Shown here: positions 1 to 7,771 of the stretch, piece by piece
How the letters are laid out: every line of letters begins with the position of its first letter
Position numbering within the stretch: the stretch's first letter is position 1
Source: Salipaludibacillus aurantiacus
GTDB lineage: Bacteria > Bacillota > Bacilli > Bacillales > Salisediminibacteriaceae
Direction: 5' to 3'
Assembly (NCBI RefSeq): GCF_900111295.1
Contig: NZ_FOGT01000002.1
Span: forward strand, 248,001 to 312,000
Length of the DNA stretch: 64,000 nucleotides
Notes under the pieces: generated by a model
Told to the model about the DNA's origin: nothing
Seen by the model: the letters and a program-made list of their open reading frames with translations, nothing else
The model's database searches: none
Position numbers and translations under genes: made by a program

Positions 1-221
1 GGTGAGTGAGCCCCGGCCGCTGCCTCATTTTCATTAGTTTCTTCCTCTGAAGATGAACCGGCCGGCTCAGTTTCATCTGTGCTGTTTTGGTTCTTATTCT
101 CATAAAGGTTTAAAAATTCGCTCACATTCCGGTCTTCTTCTCCGAAATCACCCGTTTCCTCAGCTGCTGCTCCTGCTGGTATAAGAAGAAATAGAATAAT
201 AGCCCATACAATCTTTTTCAA
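1..221 (-). CDS. fliO: Flagellar biosynthesis protein FliO/FliZ, N-terminal part (runs off the window)
   Basis: FliO (called FliZ in Bacillus) is a membrane component that helps assemble the flagellar type III export gate. Only about 73 codons are visible. The reading frame opens with a positively charged start and a hydrophobic segment ending in alanines (MKKIVWAIILFLLIPAGAAA), a signal peptide, followed by a very acidic Glu/Asn/Ser-rich extracytoplasmic region. I place the start at TTG 221 because GGGGAG lies 8 nt upstream; a GTG at 230 overlaps that ribosome site and is less likely. It follows cheY by 21 nt, exactly where Bacillus fliZ lies. Identity rests on position plus signal peptide, since the transmembrane and C-terminal parts are outside the window. 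Confidence 0.8.
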   Translation of the reverse strand, partial: MKKIVWAIILFLLIPAGAAAEETGDFGEEDRNVSEFLNLYENKNQNSTDETEPAGSSSEEETNENEAAAGAHS

Positions 222-242
222 TCCAGTCACTCCCCGAAAACT

Positions 243-605
243 CTACCCCAATGTTTTATTAATTGCTTCCAACACACGTTCAGCCTGAAAAGGCTTGACT
301 ATAAAATCCTTTGCACCTGCCTGGATAGCGTCAATAACCATCGCCTGCTGGCCCATGGCTGAGCACATAATTACTTTGGCATCAGCATCCATTTTCCTGA
401 TTTCTTTCAAAGAGGTTATACCATCCATTTCCGGCATCGTAATATCCATCGTCACTAAATCAGGGGAATGTTCCTTATACAGCTCTATCGCCTGCTGTCC
501 GTCTGCTGCTTCTGCCACTACCTCAAACTCATTCTTTGTCAATATATCTTTAATCATCATGCGCATAAATGCTGCATCGTCAACAATCAGTACTTTTGTT
601 GCCAT
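243..605 (-). CDS. cheY: Chemotaxis response regulator CheY
   Basis: Single-domain receiver of 120 residues. When phosphorylated by CheA it binds the switch proteins FliM/FliY and changes flagellar rotation. All receiver residues are visible: acidic pair D9-D10, phospho-acceptor D54 in VTMDITMP, S82, and K104 in FIVKP. There is no output domain. It lies between fliY and fliO, the standard fla/che position in Bacillus. In this genus CheY-P promotes counter-clockwise rotation and smooth swimming, and is dephosphorylated at the switch by FliY, encoded next door. Confidence 0.97.
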   Translation of the reverse strand: MATKVLIVDDAAFMRMMIKDILTKNEFEVVAEAADGQQAIELYKEHSPDLVTMDITMPEMDGITSLKEIRKMDADAKVIMCSAMGQQAMVIDAIQAGAKDFIVKPFQAERVLEAINKTLG

Positions 606-638
606 TCTGTCTTTTCCTCCTTCGTTTCAATCGAGCTT

Positions 639-1868
639 TTAATTTTTCAAATTGCTTATACGTTCTTTCTGGCTGACAATATCTGTCACTCTTACGCCGA
701 AGTTTTCGTCGATCACGACGACTTCTCCTTTAGCTATCAGCCTCTGATTCACTAAAATATCAACCGGTTCGCCAGCAAGCTTGTCCAGTTCCACAATAGA
801 TCCCGGAGCAAGTTCCAGTATTTCTTTAATCGACCGTTTCGTCCGGCCCAGCTCTACTGTCACCTCAAGCGGTATGTCGAGAAGCATATCAAGATTTTTT
901 GCCTCCTGCTCATTTAAAGCCGGTTTTTCAAAATTTGAAAAAGCAGCAGGCTGGACATTTGCTGTCCGTTCAGGCTGATTAGGACCGGAAGACACATGCT
1001 GAGGTTCCTGCTTTGGCGCGGGTTCTTCCCGAATTTGCTGCTGGCGGGATGACGATGTCTCAGTTGAAGTCCCGTGTTCTAATTTTTCTCCTTTATGTAT
1101 GGCTTGCTCTACCTGAACAGGTTCCGTTTGTGATGAACCTGCTTCGTCCGTCTGCTCATCAGGATTCATCAGCTGTTCAACCATTGATTTAGCAAAAGAG
1201 ACGCTTAGCAACTGCATGATCTTGGAATCTATTAAGTTTCCAACTTTCAAGTTAAATGAAATTTGGACGAGAACCTCTTCCTCAGGAAGTTTAACCTTGT
1301 TAGGGTTTTCCGGAAGATCCAGTAAATCTATTCCCGGCGGCGATATATCGACTTTCTTGTTAAAAATAGTCGACATGGAAGTTGAGGCCGAGCCCATCAT
1401 TTGATTCATAGCTTCCTGAACAGCACTTATTTCCATATCCCCAAGGTCCCCACTCGCATTAGTGCCGTCATTCCCAAGCATTAAATCGGCTATCACCGCT
1501 GCATCAGACGTTTTTATGACGAGTAGATTTAACCCTTCAAATCCTGCGGTATACTGTACAGATACTGCTACATGGGGTTTAGGAAACTGATGGTGCAGGG
1601 CTTCCTGTTTAATGACTGACACTTCCGGAGTCGTCACATCCACCTTCTGGTTTAATAGGGTCGAGAGCGCTGTTGCGGAACTCCCGAAAGAAATATTTCC
1701 GATTTCCCCTAACGCATCCTGTTCAATTCCTGATAAGTAATTTTCTATTTGCAGACTGCTGTCTGTATCTTCTGTTTTATTGGCGGGCTGGTCATTTAAT
1801 GAATTGCTGTTATCCATGCCGTTTAAAAGGGCATTTATTTCTTCCTGGGAAAGCATATCGTCATTCAT
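639..1868 (-). CDS. fliY: Flagellar switch protein and CheY-P phosphatase FliY
   Basis: Bacillus-type switch protein of 409 residues. It combines an N-terminal CheY-P docking peptide (MLSQEEINALL, residues 5-15), a CheC-like phosphatase domain and a C-terminal FliN/SpoA domain (about 328-405). Both CheC active-site signatures are intact: D51-x3-E55-x2-N58 and S148-x3-E152-x2-N155, so CheY-P hydrolysis is expected. A Gln/Glu/Pro-rich low-complexity linker (about 235-320) separates the phosphatase from the FliN part. Its start overlaps the end of fliM by 8 nt, implying translational coupling. The FliN domain builds the C-ring. Confidence 0.96.
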   Translation of the reverse strand: MNDDMLSQEEINALLNGMDNSNSLNDQPANKTEDTDSSLQIENYLSGIEQDALGEIGNISFGSSATALSTLLNQKVDVTTPEVSVIKQEALHHQFPKPHVAVSVQYTAGFEGLNLLVIKTSDAAVIADLMLGNDGTNASGDLGDMEISAVQEAMNQMMGSASTSMSTIFNKKVDISPPGIDLLDLPENPNKVKLPEEEVLVQISFNLKVGNLIDSKIMQLLSVSFAKSMVEQLMNPDEQTDEAGSSQTEPVQVEQAIHKGEKLEHGTSTETSSSRQQQIREEPAPKQEPQHVSSGPNQPERTANVQPAAFSNFEKPALNEQEAKNLDMLLDIPLEVTVELGRTKRSIKEILELAPGSIVELDKLAGEPVDILVNQRLIAKGEVVVIDENFGVRVTDIVSQKERISNLKN

Positions 1869-2856
1869 CGACAGTCCCCTCCTCTTCTATGATATCTGTA
1901 ATTTGTACCGCAGCATGATTTTTCATTTTTCCTGGCTGGACTTTATATTTAGCTTCATTTCCAACACGGGCTAAAAGGGATTCTTCTATTAACTGGTCGA
2001 GTTCTATAATGTCGCCCGGAGCTAAGTGCAGAAACTCTTCAATTGAAATACGGGATTTTCCTAATTCCACTATAAAATCCACAGGAGCTTTCTTCAGGTT
2101 AAACTCCAGTGATTCCAGTTCTCCCGGCTCGCGGTCTTTCTGAATCGTCTGCATCCACAGATGGACAGATAATTTAGGCAATAGAGGTTCAATGACGACA
2201 TGCGGCAGACAAATATTAATCATTCCGGATGATTCTCCGATAGTTGTAGAAAGAGAAATGACAACCACAGTTTCATTCGGTGAAACAAGCTGGAGAAATT
2301 GCGGGTTGACTTCCATGTCATCCATCACAGGGTCTAATTCTTCTACAGATAACCACGCTTCCCGAAACGTATCCATCGTCCGCTGAAACAGCTGGGACAT
2401 TATTTTAGTTTCTATTTCAGTTAGATTTTCCACTTTATTGTAAGCTTCGCCTCTTCCGCCAAGCATACGGTCCAACATCGCATACGCGATGTTCGGGTTG
2501 ACTTCCATAACAAACCTGCCGTCAAGAGGAGCAGGCTCAAATACATTTAATATAGTCATTTTAGGGACAGACCTGATAAATTCTTCATATGGCAGCTGAT
2601 CTACAGAAGCCACAGTTATTTGCACAAATGTCCTCAGCTGAGCGGACAATTGTGTCGTCAGCAGTCTTGCGTAATTTTCATGGATTCGTGTTAAACTCCG
2701 AATCTGGTCTTTTGAAAAACGCAGAGCCCTTTTAAAATCATACGATCTTATTTTTTTAGCTGTTTCTTCTTTCTTCAGCTCGTCTGCATCCATTTCGCCG
2801 GTGGAAAGTGCTGACAGCAATGCATCAATTTCCCCTTGTGATAGTACATCAGCCAT
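1861..2856 (-). CDS. fliM: Flagellar motor switch protein FliM
   Basis: C-ring protein of 331 residues linking FliG to FliY. The N-terminal CheY-P binding helix (VLSQGEIDALLSAL, residues 4-17) is followed by the CheC-like middle domain with the GGRG turn (MLGGRGEAY) and a C-terminal SpoA domain (about 250-325) paralogous to that of FliY. Length is as expected for Bacillus FliM. A GAGGTGA ribosome site precedes ATG 2856. It lies between fliL and fliY. Confidence 0.97.
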   Translation of the reverse strand: MADVLSQGEIDALLSALSTGEMDADELKKEETAKKIRSYDFKRALRFSKDQIRSLTRIHENYARLLTTQLSAQLRTFVQITVASVDQLPYEEFIRSVPKMTILNVFEPAPLDGRFVMEVNPNIAYAMLDRMLGGRGEAYNKVENLTEIETKIMSQLFQRTMDTFREAWLSVEELDPVMDDMEVNPQFLQLVSPNETVVVISLSTTIGESSGMINICLPHVVIEPLLPKLSVHLWMQTIQKDREPGELESLEFNLKKAPVDFIVELGKSRISIEEFLHLAPGDIIELDQLIEESLLARVGNEAKYKVQPGKMKNHAAVQITDIIEEEGTVDE

Positions 2857-2891
2857 ATAACGTCACCTCTATTCAACTGCTGACAGTTACT

Positions 2892-3323
2892 TTATTGAAT
2901 GACTCTTTGATTCATATATACTTGAATTACCTGGCCATCCTGCATTATTTCGTTTACCCGGCTTCTGATTTGCTCTTCCAGTCTCTGAATACCTTCTGAA
3001 CCTTTAAAATCCCTGTCAGTCATATCAGAGAGTTCCTGAATGATAATGTTTTCCACTTGGAAGTTGCGTTTCTCAATCTCACTTTTAGCGTCATTATTCT
3101 CCAGTTCAATTACAAATTGTGTACGGATAATATGATTGGATGATAAATTCGTTGTAATTTCTTCTGTCTCTACTGACCTCTCAAGTACCTGGTCAATTGT
3201 CGGTTCCCCTACTGCTTCTGTCTCCTGAAAAAATTGAGTAAATAAAACGAGAGCAAGAATGCCTATTAAAGACAACGCTGCAAGAATAATGAGCATAATA
3301 TTGACTAAACGGTTTGCAAACAT
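2892..3323 (-). CDS. fliL: Flagellar basal-body-associated protein FliL
   Basis: Single-pass membrane protein of 143 residues. The membrane segment spans about residues 7-29 (MLIILAALSLIGILALVLF), followed by the periplasmic-type FliL domain. FliL proteins form rings around the stator and tune its function. The start lies 2 nt after the swrD stop, so the two are likely co-translated. Confidence 0.94.
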   Translation of the reverse strand: MFANRLVNIMLIILAALSLIGILALVLFTQFFQETEAVGEPTIDQVLERSVETEEITTNLSSNHIIRTQFVIELENNDAKSEIEKRNFQVENIIIQELSDMTDRDFKGSEGIQRLEEQIRSRVNEIMQDGQVIQVYMNQRVIQ

Positions 3324-3325
3324 AA

Positions 3326-3550
3326 TTATCTCTCCTCTTTCCGGCTTTCCTGCGCTTTTAAGAAAGGGATCAAACCAATTCGCTTGTAAAAATGTTCAAT
3401 CCGGGTTGCCACTTCCTGTTCGGTTTCCTTTACTACGAGCTTTTTGCCATTCGTTAAGGTAATCGTTGTGTCTGGAAAAGCTTGTATTTGCTCAATATAG
3501 ATTGCATTTAGGGTGAAAGACTGATTATTCAGGCGTGTTAAAATTACCAT
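3326..3550 (-). CDS. swrD: Swarming motility protein SwrD (FlbD family)
   Basis: Small soluble protein of 74 residues of the FlbD/SwrD family. In B. subtilis (formerly YlzI) it is needed for enough flagellar torque to swarm. The conserved core is visible: [16 protein letters not shown] at the start, then an LTNGKKLVV segment; the C-terminus is Lys/Glu/Arg-rich. It sits between flgE and fliL, as in B. subtilis. The assignment is from sequence pattern and position together. Confidence 0.88.
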   Translation of the reverse strand: MVILTRLNNQSFTLNAIYIEQIQAFPDTTITLTNGKKLVVKETEQEVATRIEHFYKRIGLIPFLKAQESRKEER

Positions 3551-3605
3551 TAGTTATCTCGAGCGTCACTTTTACAAGCGGGGCTCTTACCTCCCTTTGT
3601 TAGGC

Positions 3606-3642
3606 GGCCAGGGCTTAGCGTGCTCTTACGCTAAGCCAGGCC
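3606..3642 (-). other. Stable hairpin just after the flgE stop codon, no U-tract
   Basis: GGCTTAGCG (3612-3620) and CGCTAAGCC (3629-3637) form a 9-bp stem with an 8-nt loop. It is extended by GGCC (3606-3609) pairing with GGCC (3639-3642). The minus-strand transcript lacks a run of U after it, so it does not look like an intrinsic terminator. A 3' hairpin here could stabilise upstream hook-gene mRNA inside the long operon; that function is inference. Confidence 0.6.
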
Positions 3643-3645
3643 TGT

Positions 3646-4452
3646 CTATCGTTTTAAGTTGACAAGCTCCTGAAGTATCTCATCGGAGGTTGTAATCATA
3701 CGGGTGTTGGCCTGAAAACCACGCTGGGAGACGATCATCTCTGCAAACTCTTCAGACAGGTCTACATTTGACATCTCAAGGGTGGAGCTCACGATTCCAC
3801 CTCTGCCTTCTATTCCAGGGGCTCCGCCATTCGGTTCTCCTGAGTTAGGAGTTACGGCAAAAAGATTATTGCCGGCTTTTGATAAACCTCCCGGATTGGA
3901 AAAAGTAGCGATTTGAATCTGGCCTAATTCAACAGGTGGTTCACCATCTGACGGAATTCCAAGTACTTCACCTGAGGGGGAAATAGTATAGCTTTCATAC
4001 CCTGCATCATTTGGAATTATAATTGGCTGGCCATCTAAACCACTTAGATAGTAGCCATCAGCATTTACCATCGTCCCTCCCTCATCAAGGTAAAAATTTC
4101 CTGCCCTCGTGAAGAAGTCATTTCCTGAGCCGTCGTTAACGACAAAATAACCGTCTCCTGAAATAGCTAAATCCAAATCTCTTCCGGTAGACTGAAGTGA
4201 GCCTTGAGTGGTAATCGTGTCAACAGATGAGAGCCCTCCGCCTAACCCGACCTGCTGAGGGTTGGTACCGCCCCTTCCTTCTGCTACAGGGGTACTGGCC
4301 CCGGCGAGCTGCTGGCTGACTAAATCGTTGAATGTTGCCCGCCCTTTTTTGTAACCGTACGTATTCACGTTTGCTATATTGTTTCCAATCACATCAAGTT
4401 TGGTTTGGAAATTTTTCATACCGCCTATACCTGAATATAAAGATCGAATCAT
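3646..4452 (-). CDS. flgE: Flagellar hook protein FlgE (often annotated FlgG in Bacillus)
   Basis: Hook subunit of 268 residues, close to the about 264 of B. subtilis FlgE, which was long annotated as FlgG. It has the rod/hook N-terminal motif (IGNNIANVNTYGYKK, residues 23-37) and the matching C-terminal coiled helix (NVDLSEEFAEMIVSQRGFQANTRMI without breaks, about 229-253). Between them is the beta-rich hook domain. It is exported through the flagellar type III apparatus and polymerises on the rod, with flgD just upstream as the hook cap. AAGGAG precedes ATG 4452. Confidence 0.93.
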   Translation of the reverse strand: MIRSLYSGIGGMKNFQTKLDVIGNNIANVNTYGYKKGRATFNDLVSQQLAGASTPVAEGRGGTNPQQVGLGGGLSSVDTITTQGSLQSTGRDLDLAISGDGYFVVNDGSGNDFFTRAGNFYLDEGGTMVNADGYYLSGLDGQPIIIPNDAGYESYTISPSGEVLGIPSDGEPPVELGQIQIATFSNPGGLSKAGNNLFAVTPNSGEPNGGAPGIEGRGGIVSSTLEMSNVDLSEEFAEMIVSQRGFQANTRMITTSDEILQELVNLKR

Positions 4453-4535
4453 ATTGTTCGTTCTCCTTTCGCCCTTGCCTGTTAGTTAGCTGCTTCAGTC
4501 GGTCCGCAGCATACGGCTCCCTTACGGTCCGGCCG

Positions 4536-4919
4536 TTAATCATTTACAATAATCGCTCCGTTAATATTCGTAAAAACTTGTGAGGCTGCTTCTTCACGGT
4601 TCATGGCAGTGATGACTGTCCCGTTTTCGGCACTAATCACAAAAGCCGCTTCATTTGTTAGTACAAGCGAATCCTTAATGCCCCTTTGTTTCGCTTCTTT
4701 TATTTTTTGTCCTATCTCAACCCACGTGTCACTGGCGAGTTTAATATCCCGGTCAATCAATCTCTTTTCTGCATGTTTACTTATTTTCAGTTCCTGCTGT
4801 TTCTCAATGTTGTTTTCAAGCAGGTGTTTGAAATTCGGGCTGCCGGATTTTCCACTTTCAGTTTTTTTCACCGGCGGCTTTGGTAAAGGATGCTGCAGGT
4901 GATGGGGCATGATTTTCAT
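4536..4919 (-). CDS. Flagellar operon protein, TIGR02530-type
   Basis: Small protein of about 127 residues between flgD and flgE. It matches my recollection of the family called flagellar operon protein, found at this place in Firmicutes and without an established function. A Pro/Lys-rich N-terminus is followed by a helical, highly charged segment (about 30-85: NFKHLLENN, ISKHAEKRLIDRDI). The C-terminal half contains SLVLTNEAAFVISAENGTVITAM. I use ATG 4919; a GTG at 4934 overlaps the AAGGTGA ribosome site. No signal peptide or membrane segment is visible. A role in hook assembly is only suggested by its place. Confidence 0.75.
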   Translation of the reverse strand: MKIMPHHLQHPLPKPPVKKTESGKSGSPNFKHLLENNIEKQQELKISKHAEKRLIDRDIKLASDTWVEIGQKIKEAKQRGIKDSLVLTNEAAFVISAENGTVITAMNREEAASQVFTNINGAIIVND

Positions 4920-4945
4920 ATTCGTGGAAATCACCTTCTTTACAT

Positions 4946-5416
4946 TTAGTCACGATTCGAAACTGACACTAGAGCCCCTGTCTGAACTTTAGTCGTTCCG
5001 TCTATAACGAGCTGGGCCTGTCCGTCCTTAAAAACAACTGAAGTCACCATTCCAGTCAGTATTTCTGATTCTTTTGGATTCCCTTGCTCATCTTTAGAAA
5101 TGATTTTTTCCCACTCAATTTTCTTGCCTATCAGGTCACTATGGGAGACAAAATCACTTTTCCTGTGCAAATCCATAAATTTCTGGAGATTTTCATTCAT
5201 ATTAGTCATTTGTTCCAGGCTGGAAAACTGGGCCATTTGAGCAATAAACTCTTTATCTTCCATTGGATTTAACGGATCCTGATTTTGCAGCTGTGTTAAA
5301 AGCAGCTTTAAGAAGGCATCTTTATCAAGAGTGGGGCTGCCTGTACCTTTATCTTTTTTGTTTTGAATATGGTCGTGATAGTAAAGACTTTCTGTAGCCT
5401 GAATCATAGCCGGCAT
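4946..5416 (-). CDS. flgD: Hook assembly scaffold protein FlgD
   Basis: Hook-capping protein of 156 residues that sits at the growing hook tip and lets FlgE polymerise. The diagnostic segment KDAFLKLLLTQLQNQDPLNP (33-52), followed by MEDKEFIAQMAQFSSLEQM, is fully conserved. The short C-terminal part lacks the FnIII/tudor region seen in longer enteric FlgD, as in Bacillus. It starts 12 nt after the fliK stop, with AAGGAG upstream. Confidence 0.95.
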   Translation of the reverse strand: MPAMIQATESLYYHDHIQNKKDKGTGSPTLDKDAFLKLLLTQLQNQDPLNPMEDKEFIAQMAQFSSLEQMTNMNENLQKFMDLHRKSDFVSHSDLIGKKIEWEKIISKDEQGNPKESEILTGMVTSVVFKDGQAQLVIDGTTKVQTGALVSVSNRD

Positions 5417-5428
5417 TCACTCCTCTCC

Positions 5429-6736
5429 TTAAACTTCTGTATTAAATGTCGCTTCTAAGAAATCGGAGAATTCTTCATTTTCCTGTTCCTCATCATCTTC
5501 AGAAGAGCCGTCGTTTCTTTGATTTTCCTCATACCTGTCTTTCCCTGTGCCTTCCCGTTCAGCGTCTTTTAAAGATTGCTGTGTGTGCTGTTGAGTAATT
5601 TCAATTTTATCCACTTGAATATTCTGGGCTTGAAAGGCATGGCGAAGCTGTGTCATCTGGCCTTCTATAAGGTCTCTCGCTGTTTTTGTGGTCGTCATAA
5701 GCGTCGCCGTCATAACTCCGTTAACCTGCTGAATAGTAACATCCATCCGTCCTAACGAAGCCGGGTGAAGTTTTAAGCTTAATTGCTGTACACCATTGGA
5801 AAGCTGCTGAAAAGCACTGCGCCCTAATAGATTATGAAACTGACGGATGACTTGCTCCTGTGATGCCCGGCCGGCTTCATTTTCTCCCGAAAGCATAGCC
5901 GTATGCTGGAACCTGGCTAACTGGCTGTTCGCCGTATCAGGCATTAATACTGGCATCTGCATTGTTTTTATTGAATTGGCTGGCTCTTTTTGATCTGCAG
6001 CAGGTGTATGAATTAAATATGGCAGTTCCAATGCACGCGCCGGATTTGCCGCTTGTTTTTTCCCTTGATAAGGGATCGCTATTAAGCCGCTCTCTTCTAT
6101 TTTTGTCCGGGACAAAAACTTACCAAGCTGGTCTGCCAATTGGCTGAAAGCAGTATTTTTTTCCCTTTGCTTCAAATCCGGAAAATACGCTTCTGTAAGT
6201 TGCGTAATAACATGGAGAACTTTATCCCTGTTCCATTCTGTCTCCAACTGCTCTTTGTATGTAAATGCTGATATAAGAGCGAGCAGGTTAGCGGGAGTGC
6301 CTTCATCTTTCAAATCCTCTGTTAAACCTTCTAAAGATATGCGACGCTCAAAAAGAAGCTGAAAGTCTTCTGCCCATTGAACAGGTAAGCTGCTTAAAAG
6401 CTGTTTTATTTCCTTATTTTCGAGCATTTCCTCTGAAATAAAACTGTCCTCCAGAGGCAGTTGCTCTATCACCTTTAATATTTCTTTTATGTCATTTACG
6501 AGAGTCGCTGCTAGTTCCTCTAATTCACGGTAAGCAATTAACGATGGCGGGCCGTCGTTTTTTTTCGTATCCTTCAGGTACTCAATGTCCAGGTTTTCTT
6601 CTTCAGAAATAGAAGTCAGAAGTTGCAGAAATTCCTCTTCCAGCCCTTCTTCTTCTCGAGTTTCAGGGTGATTGCTCCCGTTATGAAAGACACTTGCTAA
6701 TGGTACTATTGGTTTAAGTAGCGGCATTTCATCCAT
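5429..6736 (-). CDS. fliK: Flagellar hook-length control protein FliK
   Basis: Exported ruler protein of 435 residues. It measures hook length and triggers FlhB to switch substrate from hook to filament. The N-terminal two thirds are poorly conserved, acidic and helical. The C-terminal Flg_hook domain is recognisable at about 305-385, with the core VQQLSLKLHPASLGRMDV (316-333). An acidic Glu/Asp tail follows (about 390-435). A GGGGGGTGA ribosome site precedes ATG 6736. Its neighbours flgD and flgE agree with the role. Confidence 0.93.
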   Translation of the reverse strand: MDEMPLLKPIVPLASVFHNGSNHPETREEEGLEEEFLQLLTSISEEENLDIEYLKDTKKNDGPPSLIAYRELEELAATLVNDIKEILKVIEQLPLEDSFISEEMLENKEIKQLLSSLPVQWAEDFQLLFERRISLEGLTEDLKDEGTPANLLALISAFTYKEQLETEWNRDKVLHVITQLTEAYFPDLKQREKNTAFSQLADQLGKFLSRTKIEESGLIAIPYQGKKQAANPARALELPYLIHTPAADQKEPANSIKTMQMPVLMPDTANSQLARFQHTAMLSGENEAGRASQEQVIRQFHNLLGRSAFQQLSNGVQQLSLKLHPASLGRMDVTIQQVNGVMTATLMTTTKTARDLIEGQMTQLRHAFQAQNIQVDKIEITQQHTQQSLKDAEREGTGKDRYEENQRNDGSSEDDEEQENEEFSDFLEATFNTEV

Positions 6737-6758
6737 TTAGTCACCCCCCTTCAAGGGT

Positions 6759-7337
6759 TTAATTGGAAATCTGACTTAAGAGCTGTGCAGCAGATTCCGG
6801 TTCCACTCTGCTGAGTACCTCCGCCCGGTTATTCACCCTCATCATTCGCAGATAAGTCACAGCTTCTTCCTGGGGCAGTTCACTGATAATATCAGCTGCT
6901 TTAGAAGCTGTCATGCCTTCCAGAGTTTTCACAATATCAGTAAGGTCTGCTGTCACTTCTTCTATATCCTGAGATGCAATCTCATCTGTCTGCAGAGTAA
7001 GCAGTTCTTCTTCAAGGTCAGCCACCTCTTTTTCTTTTTCCTCAAGGCGGCTTTCCAACTGCCCAATTTGCTGAACATAGGACTCATTTTCATGCTCCAG
7101 TTGAGCAAGCTTTTCTTCTTCCGGCAGCTCTTCTTCCTGCTCATTTTCAATAAAAGGCATAAACCCGGCTGTCTTCTGAAAAGTTTCTCCTACATTAAAA
7201 CCAAGGTAATAGAGTAAAACTACCGCTAAAATTACCGCAAAAGCAGCTGGAATAATAATGACCATAAAAAAAACCTGAAATTTATTCTGAGATTTTTCTG
7301 TTTGCTTATTCTCACTCATAGCATCACCTGATTTCAT
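6759..7337 (-). CDS. MotE-like / MgtE N-terminal-domain protein of the flagellar operon (YlxF)
   Basis: Protein of 192 residues with one membrane segment near residues 23-46 (VFFMVIIIPAAFAVILAVV), an acidic coiled-coil (about 75-120) and a C-terminal MgtE-N-like helical domain (about 135-190: SKAADIISELPQEEAVTYL). Such proteins (B. subtilis YlxF, called MotE in some annotations) lie after fliJ and may chaperone motor or export components. ATG 7337 overlaps the fliJ stop as ATGA. An alternative ATG at 7319 has AGGTGA just upstream and would shorten it by 6 residues. Confidence 0.82.
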   Translation of the reverse strand: MKSGDAMSENKQTEKSQNKFQVFFMVIIIPAAFAVILAVVLLYYLGFNVGETFQKTAGFMPFIENEQEEELPEEEKLAQLEHENESYVQQIGQLESRLEEKEKEVADLEEELLTLQTDEIASQDIEEVTADLTDIVKTLEGMTASKAADIISELPQEEAVTYLRMMRVNNRAEVLSRVEPESAAQLLSQISN

Positions 7338-7771
7338 CGCCTGAGAAACTGTTGAACAGAAACGTCATCAAGGAATTTCGATTCTTGGCGCTTTTCTTCT
7401 TGCAAGAATTCACCCTGCTTAATTTCTTTCATCTTTTCGTATTTTTTCAGATCGATAGATTTATACATTAAATATTTTTCTTTTTCGTTCATATTCTTTC
7501 TGGCATGTTGAGTACTTAACTGCAACCTGTCAATTTCGCTTTGAAGATAACTGATAGTTTTCTCATTGAACTGGATTGCAGAAATGGATAATCCTACGGT
7601 CAATTTCCTTTCAATTTCTTCCATTAATTCTTCTTTTCTTTTTAAGAACTCATAGAGTTGAGCAGCTGTCTTTTTAAACTCTTTAACAGATTCCGTATAA
7701 GCCCGTTCCGCATCTCCTTTTTCGTGATCTTTAAGTTCCATCACTTTTTGAAGAGTAAATTGAAAACTCAT
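7334..7771 (-). CDS. fliJ: Flagellar export protein FliJ
   Basis: Helical coiled-coil protein of 145 residues. FliJ occupies the centre of the FliI hexamer and couples the ATPase to the FlhA export gate. The typical start (MSFQFTLQKVMELKDHEKG) and long heptad-rich charged helices are present. It overlaps the fliI stop by one base (TGATG) and its own stop overlaps the next gene by ATGA, a fully coupled set. Confidence 0.93.
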   Translation of the reverse strand: MSFQFTLQKVMELKDHEKGDAERAYTESVKEFKKTAAQLYEFLKRKEELMEEIERKLTVGLSISAIQFNEKTISYLQSEIDRLQLSTQHARKNMNEKEKYLMYKSIDLKKYEKMKEIKQGEFLQEEKRQESKFLDDVSVQQFLRR

